Origin: Cherax quadricarinatus
Taxonomy: Eukaryota; Arthropoda; Malacostraca; Decapoda; Parastacidae
DNA: 64,000 nt
NCBI RefSeq assembly: GCF_038502225.1
Contig: NC_091300.1
Coordinates: 51,817,937-51,881,936, forward strand
Direction of reading: 5' to 3'
Shown here: positions 11,516 to 23,164 of the stretch, piece by piece
Numbering within the stretch: position 1 is the stretch's first letter
Layout: each line of letters starts with the position of its first letter
Program-made: the position numbers and the translations under genes
Notes under the pieces: model-generated
The model's input: the letters and a program-made list of their open reading frames with translations, nothing else
Databases searched by the model: none
Told to the model about the DNA's origin: nothing

Positions 11516-14414
11516 ATGACCACAATGATAGAAAAGAAACTGAAAGTTTGGTACACAAACGCGGATGGAATCACGAATAAACATGAGGAGTGGAACGAAA
11601 GAATCAGTGAAAAATCCCTAGACATCATAGCAGTCACAGAAACAAAACTCGCTGAGACAATAACAGACACAATCTTCTCAACGGGATATCAGATCCTGAA
11701 GAAAGATAGAAGGAGTAGAGGGGGAGGAGGGGTTGCACTGCTCATAAAACACCGATGGGGATTTGAGGAAATGGAAGGCATGGACATGATTGGAGAAAGA
11801 GACTACATCGTAGGTACAATTCAGTCTGGAGAACATAAAGTAGTCATTGGAGTGATGTATAACCCACCACAGAACTGCAGGAGGCCAAGAGAGGAGAACG
11901 AAGAAAACAACAGGGTGATGGACACACTGGCTGAGGTGGCAAGAAGAGCTCACTCGAGCAGAGCAAAGTTACTGGTAATGGGCGATTTCAACCACAGGGA
12001 GATCGACTGGGAAAACCTGGAGCCACATGGGGGTCCCGAAACATGGAGAGCCAAGATGATGGATGTGGTACTTGAAAACCTCATGCATCAAAATGTCAGG
12101 GACACAACCAGAGAGAGAGGGGAGGATGAGCCAGCAAGACTGGATCTTGTGTTCACCCTGAGCAGTTCAGACATTGAGGACATCACTTACGAGAGGCCCC
12201 TTGGAGCTAGCGATCACGTGGTTCTGAGTTTTGAGTTTTGATTATATAGTAGAGTTACAAGTGGTGAAGGTAACAGGAACTGAAGGGGACAGGCCAAATT
12301 ATAAAAGGGGGGACTACACAGGTATGAGAAACTTCCTGCAGGAGGTTTAGTGGGACAGAGAAATGGTAGGAAAATCAGTAAACGAGATGATGGAATATGT
12401 GGCAACAAAGTGCAAGGAGGCAGAGGAAAGGTTTGTTCCCAAGGGAAACAGAAATAATAGGAAGACCAAAACGAGTCCTTGGTTTACCCGAAGGTGTAGG
12501 GAGGCAAAAACTAAGTGCAACAGAGAATGGAAAAGGTACAGGAGGCATAGGACCCAGGAAAATGAGGAGATTAGTAGAAAAGCCAGAAACGAGTATGCAC
12601 AGATAAGGAGGGAGGCCCAGCGACAGTATGAAAACGACATAGCATCGAAAGTCAAATCTGACCCGAAACTGCTGTATAGCCACATTAGGAGGAAGACAAC
12701 ATTCAAGGACCAGGTGATAAGGCTGAGGAAAGAAGGTGGAGAACTCACAAGAAACGATCAAGAGGTATGTGAGGAGCTCAACACGAGATTTAAGGAAGTA
12801 TTTACAGTAGAGACAGGAAGGACTCTGGGGGGACAGATCAGATGGGGACACCAGCAAGGAATACACCAACAAGTGTTGGACGACATACATACAGATGAAG
12901 AGGAGGTGAAGAAACTGCTAAGGGACATCGATACCTCAAAGGCAATGGGACCGGACAACATCTCCCTGTGGGTCCTTAGAGAGGGAGCAGATATGTTGTG
13001 CGTGCCACTTACCACAATCTTCAACACGTCCCTGGAAACTGGGCAACTACCTGAGGTATGGAAGACGGCAAATGTAGTTCCCATTTTTAGAAAAGGAGAC
13101 AGAAAAGAGGCACTAAACTATAGACCTGTGTCATTGACGTGTATAGTATGCAAAGTTATGGAGAAGATTATCAGGAGGAGAGTGGTGGAGAACCTGGAAC
13201 GGAACAAGAGTATAAATGCCAACCAGCACGGATTCATGGAAGGCAAATCCTGTGTCACAAACCTTCTGGAGTTTTATGATAAAATAACAAAAGTAAGACA
13301 CGAGAGAGAGGGGTGGGTTGATTGCATCTTCTTGGACTGCAAGAAGGCCTTTGACACAGTTCCTCACACGAGATTAGAGCAGAAGTTAGAGGTTCAGGTG
13401 CGTATAACAGGAAGGGCACTGCAGCGGATCAGAGAATACCTGACAGGGAAGCAACAACGAGTCATGGTACGTAATGAGGTATCACAGTGGGCACCTGTGA
13501 CGAGCGGGATCCCACAGGGGTCGGTCCTAGGACCAGTGCTATTTTTGGTATATGTGAACGACATGATGGAAGGCTTAGACTCAGAAGTGTCCCTGTTTGC
13601 AGATGATGTGAAGTTAATGAGGAGAATTAAATCTGATGAGGACCTGGCAGAACTTCAAAGAGACCTGGACAGACTGGACACCTGGTCCAGCAAATGGCTT
13701 CTCGAATTTAATCCTGCCAAATGCAAAGTCATGAAGATAGGGGAAGGGCACAGAAGACCACAGACAGAGTATAGGCTAGGTGGCCAAAGACTGCAAACCT
13801 CACTCAAGGAGAAAGATCTTGGGGTGAGTATAACACCGAGCATGTCTCCGGAAGCACCCATCAATCAGATAACTGCTGCAGCATATGGGCGCCTGGCAAA
13901 CCTGAGAACAGCATTCCGATACCTTAGTAAGGAATCGTTCAAGACACTGTACACCGTGTATGTCAGGCCCATACTGGAGTATGCAGCACCTGTTTGGAAC
14001 CCGCACTTGATAAAGCACGTCAAGAAACTAGAGAAAGTACAAAGGTTTGCGACAAGGTTAGTTCGAGAACTAAGGGGAATGTCCTATGAAGAAAGATTAA
14101 GGGAAATCGCCCTGACGACACTGGAGGACAGAAGGGTCAGGGGAGACATGATAACGACATATAAAATACTGCGTGGAATAGACAAGGTGGACAAAGACAG
14201 GATGTTCCAGGGAGGGGACACAGAAACAAGAGGCCACAATTGGAAGTTGAAGACACAAATGAGTCAGAGAGATATTAGGAAGTATTTCTTCAGTCATAGA
14301 GTTGTAAGGCAGTGGAATAGCCTAGAAAATGACGTAGTGGAGGCAGGAACCATACACAGTTTTAAGACGAGGTTTGATAGAGTTCATGGAGCGGGGAGAG
14401 AGAGGGCCCAGTAG
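11516..14414 (+). pseudogene. CR1-like ORF2: endonuclease-reverse transcriptase, two lesions
   Basis: The endonuclease part (11516-12240) begins KLKVWYTNADGI and has VTETKL, VMGDFNHREIDW (catalytic D codon 11984) and GASDHVVLSF (D codon 12212). A tandem GAGTTTT GAGTTTT at 12226-12239 shifts the frame. In the shifted frame, TAG at 12348-12350 replaces the Gln seen in the copy near 35.8 kb. From 12363 the RT is open for 683 codons: NYRPVSLTCIVCK, QHGFMEGKSC, FLDCKKAFDTVPH, TSGIPQGSVLGP, FADD at 13596-13607, then FNPAKCKVM, YVRPILEYAAPVWNPH and a C-terminal domain with RGHNWKLKTQ and HRVVRQWNSL. The ORF2 frame is open well upstream of 11516 with no ATG, so its true start may lie in a proline-rich leader. 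Confidence 0.88.
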
Positions 14415-14474
14415 CAACCGGTGAAGAGGCGGGGCCAGGAGCTAAGACTCGACCCCTGCAACCACAAATAGGTG

Positions 14475-14476
<2 letters not shown>

Positions 14477-14564
<88 letters not shown>
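14477..14564. repeat. (CA)n tail array
   Basis: This is about 88 bp of CA dinucleotide directly after the CR1-like 3' end. It sits where other LINEs have poly-A. Confidence 0.97.
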
Positions 14565-14566
<2 letters not shown>

Positions 14567-14593
14567 AGCTTTCTCCCCTGCAACCACATATAG

Positions 14594-14665
14594 GTATTTG
14601 GTCTGAAGAAGCCTCTCGTAGAGAAACGTTTCCTTCAATAAATGTCCTGAACTGTACGTAAGTGT
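14594..14665 (+). ncRNA. Hammerhead-like Penelope terminal-repeat fragment (degenerate)
   Basis: CTGAAGA (14603-14609), a short stem-loop (TCT/AGA), GAAA (14623-14626) and ACGTTTCC lie in the order of a hammerhead core. They are followed by the CAATAAATGTCC...GTACGTAAGTGTCTT tail typical of the Penelope-associated repeat at 36.6-37.0 kb. Position 7 of a hammerhead core tolerates A. The flanking stem I does not pair well here, so this is probably a decayed copy. Confidence 0.4.
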
Positions 14666-14694
14666 CTTTTTCCACACATATAGGTAAGTACACA

Positions 14695-15258
14695 CACAAC
14701 CACATCAGGAGAAAAAAACAGTCAAGTACCAGGTAATCAGGATAAGATAGGAAGGAGGGGAGCTCACAAGAAACGACAAAGAAGTATGTAAAGAAATAAA
14801 CACGAGATATAAGTAAGAATTTTCATTGTTGGTGTACCCTACCGGAATGGTAGGGTACACCAGCAATTACTAGACACACTGCACACAACTGAGGGGAAAG
14901 TTAAGAGGCTGCTAAGTGAACTGGATACCTCAAAGGTGGTAGGACCGGACATCTCTCCATGAGTCCCGAGAGTGGATAGTGACAGGATGTTTCAGAGATG
15001 GGACACAGTAACAGGGTATCACAGTTGGAAGTAGAACACTCAGGTGAGCTACAGGGATGGTGAGAGTATTTTTTCAGCCATAGAGTTTTCAGGAAATGGA
15101 ACAATCTCAAGAGTAATGAAGTGGAGGCAGGATCTATACAGAGCTTTAAGAAGAAATACGATAAAGCTCATGGAACAGGGAGTCGACCTAGTAGTGACCA
15201 GTGAAGAGGGAGGGCCAGGAGCTGTGACTCGACCCCTGCAACCACAAACAGGTAAGTA
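14695..15258 (+). mobile_element. CR1-like LINE, internally deleted relic
   Basis: RT-proximal sequence from 14697 (CCACATCAGGAGAAAAAAAC) runs to about 14968. It then jumps directly to the C-terminal region (GTGGATAGTGACAGGATGTT), skipping the whole RT palm. It ends in the family 3' UTR (GTGAAGAGGGAGGGCCAGGAG) and CAACCACAAACAGGTAAGTAC plus (AC)n. Many frame breaks are present. A 41-bp palindrome sits at 14826-14866. Confidence 0.78.
14826..14866. repeat. Short palindrome inside a CR1-like relic
   Basis: TTGTTGGTGTACCCTACC is followed by GGAAT and the reverse complement GGTAGGGTACACCAGCAA, with one mismatch in 18. The right half resembles the family sequence (compare 20236-20258), so the left half is a local inverted copy of it. 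Confidence 0.85.
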
Positions 15259-15275
15259 CACACACACACACACAT

Positions 15276-18200
15276 AAACAAAGGTTTGTTCCCAAAGGCA
15301 ACAGAAATAATGGGAAGACCAGAACGAGTCCCTGGTTTACCCGACGGTGCAAGGAGGCAAAAACTAAGTGCAATAGAAAGTGGAAAAAGTACAGAAGGCG
15401 TAGAACACATGAAAATAGGGAGATTAGTCACAGAGCCAGGCACGAGTATGCACAGGTAAGGAGGGAGGCCCAGCGACAGTATGAAAACATAGGATCGAAA
15501 GTCATGTCTGACCCGAAACTGTTGTATAGCCTCATCAGGAGGAAGACAACAGGTGATCAAGCTGAGGACAGAAGGTGGGGAACTCGCAAGAAACGATCAT
15601 GAGGTATGTGAGGAGCTAAACAGGAGATTTAAGGAAGTATTTACATTAGAGCACAGAGAGGAACATCAACAGGGAATATACCAACAAGTGTTGGATGACA
15701 TACGAACAACGGAGGAGGAGGTGCAGAAGCCGCTAAGTGACCTTGATACCTCAAAGGCGATGGGACCGGACAACATCTCCTAGTGGGTTCTTAGAGAAGG
15801 AGCGGAGATGTTGTGCGTGCCACTAACCACAATCTTCAATACATCCCTTGAAACTGGGCAATTACCTGAGATATGGAAGATGGAAAATGTAGACCCCATT
15901 TTTAAGAAAGGAGACAGAAACGAGGCATTAAACTACAGACCATTGTCTCTGACGTGTATAGTATGCAAAGTCATGGAGAAGATTATCAGGAGGAAAGTGG
16001 TGGAGCACCTGGAACGGAAGTTTTATGACAAGGTAACAAAAGTAAGACACGAGAGAGAGAGAGGGGTGGGTGAATTGCATTTTCCTGGACTGCACGAAGG
16101 CCTTCGGCAAAGTTCCTCACAAGAGATTAGTGCAGAAGCTGGAAGATCAGGCGCGCATAACAGGGAGGGCACTGCAATGGATCAGAGAATACATGACAGG
16201 GAGGCAACAACAAGTCATGGTACATGACAAGGTATCACAGTGGATGCCTGTGACGAGCGGGATCCCACAGGGGTCAGTTCAAGAACCAGTGCTATTTTTG
16301 ATATATGTGAATGACATGATGGAAGGGATAGACTCTGAAGTACCCCTGTTCGCAGGGGAAGGGGAAGGGCAAAGAAGACCGCACACAGAGTATAGGCTAG
16401 GTGGACAATCACTACAAACCTCACTCAAGGAGAAAGATCTTGGGGTGACCATATGTTACAAAAAATGCGATATCTAAAAATGATAGAGATCTCCAGTTAA
16501 TACTAGAAAGGACTGCCCCTCTAGCATCCAGCCTGTTACTGGGTTTTTGTAACAAGTAGTCAGTATCCTGGTCCAATTATCCATTAGAATTCAGAAAGAT
16601 TCAATAGTGCTTCCGGATTACCTACTAACTAAAGAAATTCAAATTTAATAAGTTTATTAATAACAATAAAGTTGTCTAGGCGTATATTATCAAAGTAAAT
16701 TAATTTAATCAAAATAATCACTTCTCTCGCATACAGTAGTATTGTGCTGAAGGCACATATCACATCTTTATGGCTTTTAAGTACCGTCTGGTACATTGTT
16801 ACCATTTAATAACATAATACTAATATATATATAAGTAAGTTTGTGTGTGTGTGTGTGTGTGTAAGTGCTCTAAGTAGTTCGCTGTCTTAGCCAGTGACTG
16901 ACTAAAAGTCCTCACATAAACTAACTTCTTCACCAACCTGGCAATCAGAACAGCTTGCTTGAACAATAAAACGACTGATAAGCCGAACAGCAATATTAAA
17001 AGCAACAGCGACACAGAATCACGAACAAGGAGATAATATAACGACTTTAAGTAGGGACCATCTGCAGATTCTCCACAAAAGTCACAAAACTCCCATACTA
17101 CTGAATCTAAGTTCAGCATTTGAAAATCCCCGACTGTGATAGTGCACAGATACCAGTACAAAATTAGGTCAGAAGCTACATCTCAGGGCCTGAGTTTCTC
17201 AGAGTGTCTATGCGACACACAACTTCAGTACAATGTCGAAAATCACTAAGTCTAGGCAATGTTCTGTGAACAGAGTTACACAGAACCAACAACAAGAAAG
17301 CGCAATGGAGAGCTGGAGAGGGACCTCTTGTTAGAAGCAACGTCCACCCGACAATAGCTAGCGCAGGCAAGCTCGGCTCTCCTGGTGAGGTGTGATGACC
17401 CCACCCTGATCACATGACTCTCCATGGACTGCTGCTGCCCAGCAACTACAGAGAAGCCGGCAGGGAAACAAGCGGAGTGATAGACAATGCTGTCAGCTAC
17501 TTAACACTCGAACTATGAGCACTGAATAATATATAAATGTTACATCCTACCTAATAATAAAACTAAGTCATATAATAATATAAAGCAATATATTTACGAT
17601 TTAGCTAATATCGCAAATATAAGCAATATAAAATTATATGAACAGGTAATATACATTATATACATTGTGACCCATTCAGGGGTCACAATTCCATAACACC
17701 GAGCACGTCTCCGGAGGCACACATCAACCAGATAACTGCTGCAGCATACGGGCTCTTGGCAAACCTGAGAACAGACACTGTACACTGTGTATGTCAGGCC
17801 CGTACTGGAGTATGAAGCACCAGTTTGGAACCCACACCTGGTCAAGCACGTCAAGAAGTTAGAGAAAGTACAAAGGTTTGCAACCAAGGCTAGTTCTAGA
17901 GCTCAGGGGAATGTCCTACGATGAAAGGTTGAGGGAAATCGGAGTGACGACACTGGAGAACAGAAGGGTCAGGGAGGATATAACGACATAGAAGATTCTG
18001 CATGGAAAAGATAAGGTGGACAGAGACAGGATGCTCCAGAGAGGGGACACAGAAACAAGGGGTCACAATTGGAAGGTGAACACTCAGACGAGTCACAGGG
18101 ATGTTAGGAATTATTTCTTCATGGTCATGGTACGTGATGAGGTATCTCAGTGGGCGCCTGTGACGAGCGGGGTCCCACAAGGGTCAGTCCTAGGACCAGT

Positions 18201-19130
18201 GCTATTTTTGATATATGTGAATGACATGATCGAAGGGATAGACTCTGAAGAGTCTCTGTTCGCAGATGAAGTGAAGTTAATGAGAAGGATTAAATCTGAT
18301 GAGGATCAGGCAGGACTAGAAAGAGACGTGGACAGACTGGACACGTGGTCCAGAAACTGGTTTCTCAAATTCAATCCTGCCAAATGCAAAGTTATGAAGA
18401 TTGGGGAAGGGCAAAGAAGACCGCAGACAGAGTATAGACTAGGTGGACAAAAGTTGCAAACCTCACTCAAGGAGAAAGATCATGGGGTGACCATAACACC
18501 GAGCATGTCTCCGGTGGCACACATCAACCAGATAACTGCTGCAGCGCATGGGCGCCTGACAAATCTGAGAATAGCGTTTCGAAACCTTAGTAAGGAATCG
18601 TTCAAGGCACTGTACACTGTGTACTTCAGGCCCATACTGGAGTATGCAGCACCAGTTTGGAACCCACACCTGGTCAAGCACATCAAGAAATTAAAGAAAG
18701 TACAAAGGTTTGCAACAAGGCTAGTTCCGGAGCCCAAGGGAATGTCCTACGAAGAAAGGTTGATGAAAATCGGACTGACGACACTGGAGGACAGGAGGGT
18801 CAGCGGGGACATAATAACAACCTACAAAATACTGCGTGGAATAGACTACGTGGACAGAGACAGGATGTTCCAGAGAGGGGACACAGAAACAAAGGGTCAC
18901 AATTGGAAGCTGAAAACTCAGACGAGTCACAGGGATGTTAGGAACTACTTCTTAAGTCACAGAGTCGTCAGAAAGTGTAATAGCCTAGCAAGTGATTTAG
19001 TGGAGGCAGGAACCAAAGCTCAGGAAGCAGAGAGAGAGAGAGGACCTAGTAGCGATCAGTGAAGAGGCGGGGCCAGAAGCTGAGTCTCGACTCCTGCAAC
19101 CACGATTAGGTGAGTACAATTAGGCGAGTA

Positions 19131-19131
<1 letters not shown>
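15276..19131 (+). mobile_element. CR1-like LINE composite (at least two copies joined), interrupted at 16454-17690
   Basis: The copy starts after (AC)n in the inter-domain region and keeps RT sequence to 16453. It has internal deletions (near 15550, 16018 and 16358; the last removes the FADD box) and a TAG at 15781. After the LTR-like insertion it resumes at 17691 and reaches the C-terminal FF motif at 18118. There it switches back to RT block 5 of a second copy (ATGGTCATGGTACGTGATG), which continues to a normal 3' end at about 19131. The second part (open 18016-19062) has LFADEVK in place of LFADDVK, so the catalytic box is damaged. Confidence 0.8.
16454..17690. mobile_element. 1.24-kb insertion with 5-bp target duplication (solo-LTR candidate)
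   Basis: The interval interrupts CR1-like sequence and is flanked by CCATA at 16449-16453 and 17691-17695. The related copy at 18487-18499 shows the empty site GACCATAACACC. The insert begins TGTTACAAAAAATG and ends GGTCACAATT. It holds AATAAA near 16667 and no convincing ORF. A 22-bp hairpin (TGTGACCC...GGGGTCACA) sits at its right end. A TG start, a 5-bp duplication and this length suit a solo LTR of a Gypsy or BEL type. The lack of a clean CA end means another element type is possible. Confidence 0.6.

Positions 19132-19178
<47 letters not shown>
19132..19178. repeat. (CA)n tail array
   Basis: A CA array after the CR1-like 3' end (AATTAGGCGAGTACTC). It abuts the start of the next copy at 19179. 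Confidence 0.95.
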
Positions 19179-19180
<2 letters not shown>

Positions 19181-21989
19181 GAACAGGGAGGGGGTGATAT
19201 AGTGGCACTGCTCATCAAAAACCAGAATCATTTTGAGGAGTTGGAGAGGAGGAACAGAGGAGCTGCAAAGGACTACATAATAGGAACACTTCCAACTGGA
19301 GGTCCCCAAGGTAGTGATTGCAATGATGTATAAGCCATCACAGAACAGCAAGAGTCCACGACAAGAATATGATGAGAGTAACAAAGAGATGGTTGACACA
19401 CAAGCTGAAGTGGTCAGAAGGGCCTTTGTGGGCAGGGCAAAGCAACTGGACGTATGTGACTTTAATCACAAAGAAATCCACAGGGAAAACCTGAAGCCAC
19501 ATGGAATCCCAGAAACGTGGAGGGCAAAGATGTTGGAGGGGGTACTGGAAAACTTCATGCATCAACTCTTTAGGGACAGTACCAGAGAGAGGGAACATGA
19601 TGAACCAGCATTCACCTAGTATTCACCTTGAGCAGTGCAGATATTGACGATATCACATATAAAAGGTCTCTCGGAGCTAGTGATCACGTAGTTGTAAACT
19701 TCGAATACATAGAGTTACAAGAGAGACGGAGGCAGGAAGGTCAGAAAGAATGTCCCACTGCACGAGGCTCAGTGGGACAGAGACCTGACAAGGAAAACAG
19801 TAAATGAGTTGATGGAATATGTGACAACAGCATGCAAGGAAGTGGAGGGAAGGTTTGTACCCAAGAGCAACAGACATAACGAGAAGGCCAGGACGAGCCC
19901 TTGGTTCACTCAAGGGCTGGTCCTGGGTTCTACCAAGGGGTTCTACCAAGGTAGAATCCAAGTGCATTAGAGAATGAAATAAGTATAGAAGGCAAAGAAC
20001 CCAGGAGAACAAAGTGAGTAGTCGTTGAGTAAGAAATGAATATGCACAGGTAAGGAGAGAGGCCCAGTGACAATACGAAAATGACATAGCAGCAAAAGCC
20101 AAGTCTGACCCGAAGCTGTCGTACAGTCACATCAGGATGAAAACAACCGTCAATGACCAGGTAATCAGGCTGAGGAAGGAAGGAGGGGAGATCACAACAT
20201 GAGATTGAAAGAAATATTCACAGAAAGACGGAAAGGTAAGGTACACCAACAAGTGCTGGACACGATACATACAACTGAGGAGGAGGTGAAGAAGCTGCTA
20301 GGCGCACTAGATACCTCAAAGGCAATGGGGCCGGATAACATCTCTTGGTGGGTCCTAAGAGAGGGAACAGAGGCGCTCTGTGTACCACTAACAAACTTCA
20401 ACATATCTATCAAAATAGCGCGACTACCCGAAGTATGGAAGACAGCAAATATAGTCAAAATTTAAAAAAAGAGAGACAGACACGCAGCAATAAACTACAG
20501 ACCAGTGTCACTGGCATGTATTGTATGTGAAGTCATGGAGAGGATTATCAGAAAAGTGGTGGATGATCTAGAAAGGGATGAGCTTAAAAACGACAACCAG
20601 CACCAGTTCAGTGACGGGAAATCCTGTGTCACGAACCAACTGGTGTTTTGACTCAAGAAATCGTAATGACACGATTGCAAATAAACCATACCCCCGGCCG
20701 GGATTGAACCCGCGGTCATAGAGTCTCAAAACTCCAGCCCGTCGCGTTAGCCACTAGACCAGCTAGCCACAATAAGATTCATCCAACTAGGTATATTTCT
20801 ACACTATAGGAAGGTTAGCACAGGCACCTCTGTGACCACAAATGCAAGTTTTTACGGACGAATCTCCAGCTAGCGTGGCCGTGACGAACTCTAGCTCAAG
20901 TCCCTTCACTGCCGTCAACATGACTCAAGAAATCGTAATGACACGATTGCAAATAAACCATACCCCCGGCCGGGATTGAACCCGCGGTCATAGTCTGAAA
21001 ACTCCAGCCCGTCGCGTTAGCCACTAGACCAGCTAGCCACAATAAGATTCATCCAACTAGGTATATTTCTACACCATGGGAAGGTTAGCACAGGCACCTC
21101 TGTGACCACAAATGCAAGTTTTTACAGACGAATCTCCAGCTAGCGTGGCCGTGACGAACTCTAGCTCAAGTCCCTTCACTGCCGTCAACATGACGGCAGT
21201 GAGGTGGGTAGATTGTATTTTCTTGGATTTCAAGAAGGCTTTTGACACAGATCCACACAAGAAATTAGTGTAGAAGCTGGAGTACCAGGCAGGGATAACA
21301 GGGAAGGCCCTGCAATGGACCATAGAATACCTGACGGGAATGCATCAGAGAGTCATCATACGTGATGCGGTGTCAGACTGGGCGCCTGTGGCAAGCGAGG
21401 TTCCACAGGGGTCAGTCCTAGGACCAGTGCTGTTTCTGGTATATGCGAACGACATGACGGAAGGAAGTGTCCCGGTCTGCCCGTACTGGAGTACGCAGCA
21501 CCTGTTTGGAACCCACACTTGATCAAGCACGTCAAGAAATTTGAGAAAGTGCAAAGGTTTGCGACAAGGTTACTTCCAGAGCTAAGGGGAATGTCTTACG
21601 AAGAAAGGTTAAGGGAAATCGGCCAGACGAAACTGGAGGACAGGAGGGTTAGGGGAGACATGATAACGACATACAAAACACTGCGTGGAATAGACAAGGT
21701 GCACAAAGACAGGATGTTCCAGAGAGGGGACACAGAAACAAGGGGTCACAATTGGATGTTGAAGATCCAGATGAGTCAAAGGGATATTAGGAAGTATTTC
21801 TTCAGTCATAGAGTAGTCAGGAAGTGGAACAGCCTAGCAAGTGAGGTAGTGGAGGCAGGAACCATACATAGCTTTAAGATGAGGTAAGATAAAGCTTATG
21901 GAGCAGGAAGAGAGAGGACCTAGTAGCACTCAGCTCCTGACCCCGCCTCTTCACTGAGTCTCGACTCCTGCAACCACAATTAGGTGAGT

Positions 21990-21990
<1 letters not shown>
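19179..21990 (+). mobile_element. CR1-like LINE, 5'-truncated relic with SINE dimer inserted
   Basis: The sequence enters in the endonuclease (GGGxxALLIK-like) directly after (CA)n. It continues through the EN C-terminus (a conserved CTCGGAGCTAGTGATCACG at 19673), the inter-domain region and the RT N-terminus, with many frame breaks. At 20649-21194 a SINE-like dimer interrupts the block before AFDT. RT blocks resume (SEVPQGSVLGPVLFLVY) to 21470, where a deletion removes FADD and joins to YWSTQHL/LEYAAP sequence. The 21519-21887 stretch keeps an open C-terminal domain. The 3' UTR contains a 26-bp inverted segment. Confidence 0.82.
20649..21194 (-). mobile_element. tRNA-derived SINE-like tandem dimer (272 + 270 bp)
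   Basis: Two units, at 20649-20920 and 20921-21190, each start with TGACTCAAGAAATCG and are followed by another TGAC. On the minus strand each has a pol III-type box A region (TAGCTGGTCTAGTGGCTAA) and box B (GGTTCAATCCC) about 45 bases later, then GGCCGGGGGTATGG. The flanks cannot form a tRNA acceptor stem, so it is tRNA-derived rather than a tRNA gene. The units differ by a few substitutions and a small indel. They sit inside a CR1-like relic. The right border forms a hairpin (CACTGCCGTC/GACGGCAGTG). Confidence 0.7.
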
Positions 21991-22078
<88 letters not shown>

Positions 22079-22286
22079 CATAGAGTTATCAGGCAGTGGA
22101 ATAGTCTAGAAAATGACGTAGTGGAGGCAGGAACCATACACAGTTTTAAGACGAGGTTTGATAAAGCTCATGGAGCGGGGAGAGAGAGGGCCCAGTAGCA
22201 ACCGGTGAAGAGGCGGGGCCAGGAGCTAAGACTCGACCCCTGCAACCACAAATAGGTGATTACAAATAGGTGAGTACAAATAGGTG

Positions 22287-22329
<43 letters not shown>

Positions 22330-22375
22330 CCGGGGCCAGGAGCTAAGACTCGACCCCTGAAACCACAAATAGGTG

Positions 22376-22412
<37 letters not shown>

Positions 22413-22435
22413 ACACACACAAACATACACAAACT

Positions 22436-22494
<59 letters not shown>
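21989..22494 (+). mobile_element. Two CR1-like 3'-end fragments alternating with (AC)n arrays
   Basis: The order is (AC)n at 21989-22076; a CR1-like C-terminal plus 3' UTR fragment at 22077-22288; (AC)n at 22289-22326; a 54-bp 3' UTR-only piece at 22327-22380; and (AC)n at 22381-22494. Each element piece ends with an AAATAGGTGAGTAC block and each new piece begins at the end of an (AC)n run. This is the clearest head-to-tail layering in the window. Confidence 0.85.
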
Positions 22495-22498
<4 letters not shown>

Positions 22499-22895
22499 AG
22501 AGGTTAAGGGAAATCAACCTGACGACACTGGAGGACAGGAGAGATAGGGAGGACACGATAACGACATACAAAATACTGAGAGAATTGACAAGGTGGACAA
22601 AAACAGGATGTTCCAGAGATGGGACACAGCAACAAGGGGACACAGATGGAAGCTGAAGACACAGATGAATCACGGGGATGTTAGGAAGTATTTCTTCAGC
22701 CACAGAGTAGTCAGGAAGTGGAATAGTTTGGGAAGCGATGTAGTGGAGGCAGGATCCATACATATCTTTAAGCAAAGGTATGATAAACCTCACGGTTCAG
22801 GGAGAGTGACCTAGTAGCGATCAGTGAAGAGGCGGGGCCAGGAGCTTGGACTCGACCCCTGCAACGTCAACTAGGTGAGTACAACTAGGTGAGTA
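22495..22895 (+). mobile_element. CR1-like LINE, C-terminal fragment
   Basis: The fragment starts abruptly after (AC)n with GAGGAGAGGTTAAGGGAAAT (EERLREI). It carries the C-terminal domain (RKYFFSHRVVRKWNSLGSDV) and ends with the 3' UTR and two AACTAGGTGAGTAC repeats. A small frameshift lies near 22580. Confidence 0.82.
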
Positions 22896-23164
22896 CATGC
22901 ACACATGCACACACACATGCACACACGCACACACACATGCACACACGCACACACACATGCACACACGCACACACACATGCACACACGCACACACACACGC
23001 ACACACACACACACGCACACACACACCTACACACCTACACACACACACCTACACACACACACCTACACACACACACCTACACACACACCTACACACACAA
23101 CAGGCCTAGTGTCAGATCGACATGTGCCTAGGACAAAATGGTAACTAACACACACACACACACG

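Larger units (their letters stand above)
10296..14476 (+). mobile_element. CR1-like LINE, near-complete copy with ORF1 and ORF2
   Basis: This is the most complete CR1-like copy in the window. ORF1 starts one base after the preceding (CA)n array. ORF2 (endonuclease + RT) follows in another frame, then a 60-bp 3' UTR ending CCACAAATAGGTGAGCACAC and (CA)n. Only two lesions break ORF2: a 7-bp tandem duplication and one nonsense codon. The CR1 group is inferred from the YTNADGI...NK endonuclease start, the NYRPVSLT and LFADDVKLM boxes, the coiled-coil/RRM-like ORF1, and a 3' end of short direct repeats rather than poly-A. Confidence 0.88.

Noticed and set aside
20680..20780. A functional tRNA gene (A and B boxes on the minus strand)
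   Set aside because: The flanks do not form an acceptor stem and the unit continues as a repeated SINE-like body.
22896..23100. CRISPR-like array
   Set aside because: Repeats are head-to-tail AC-rich minisatellite units without unique spacers, in a eukaryotic context.
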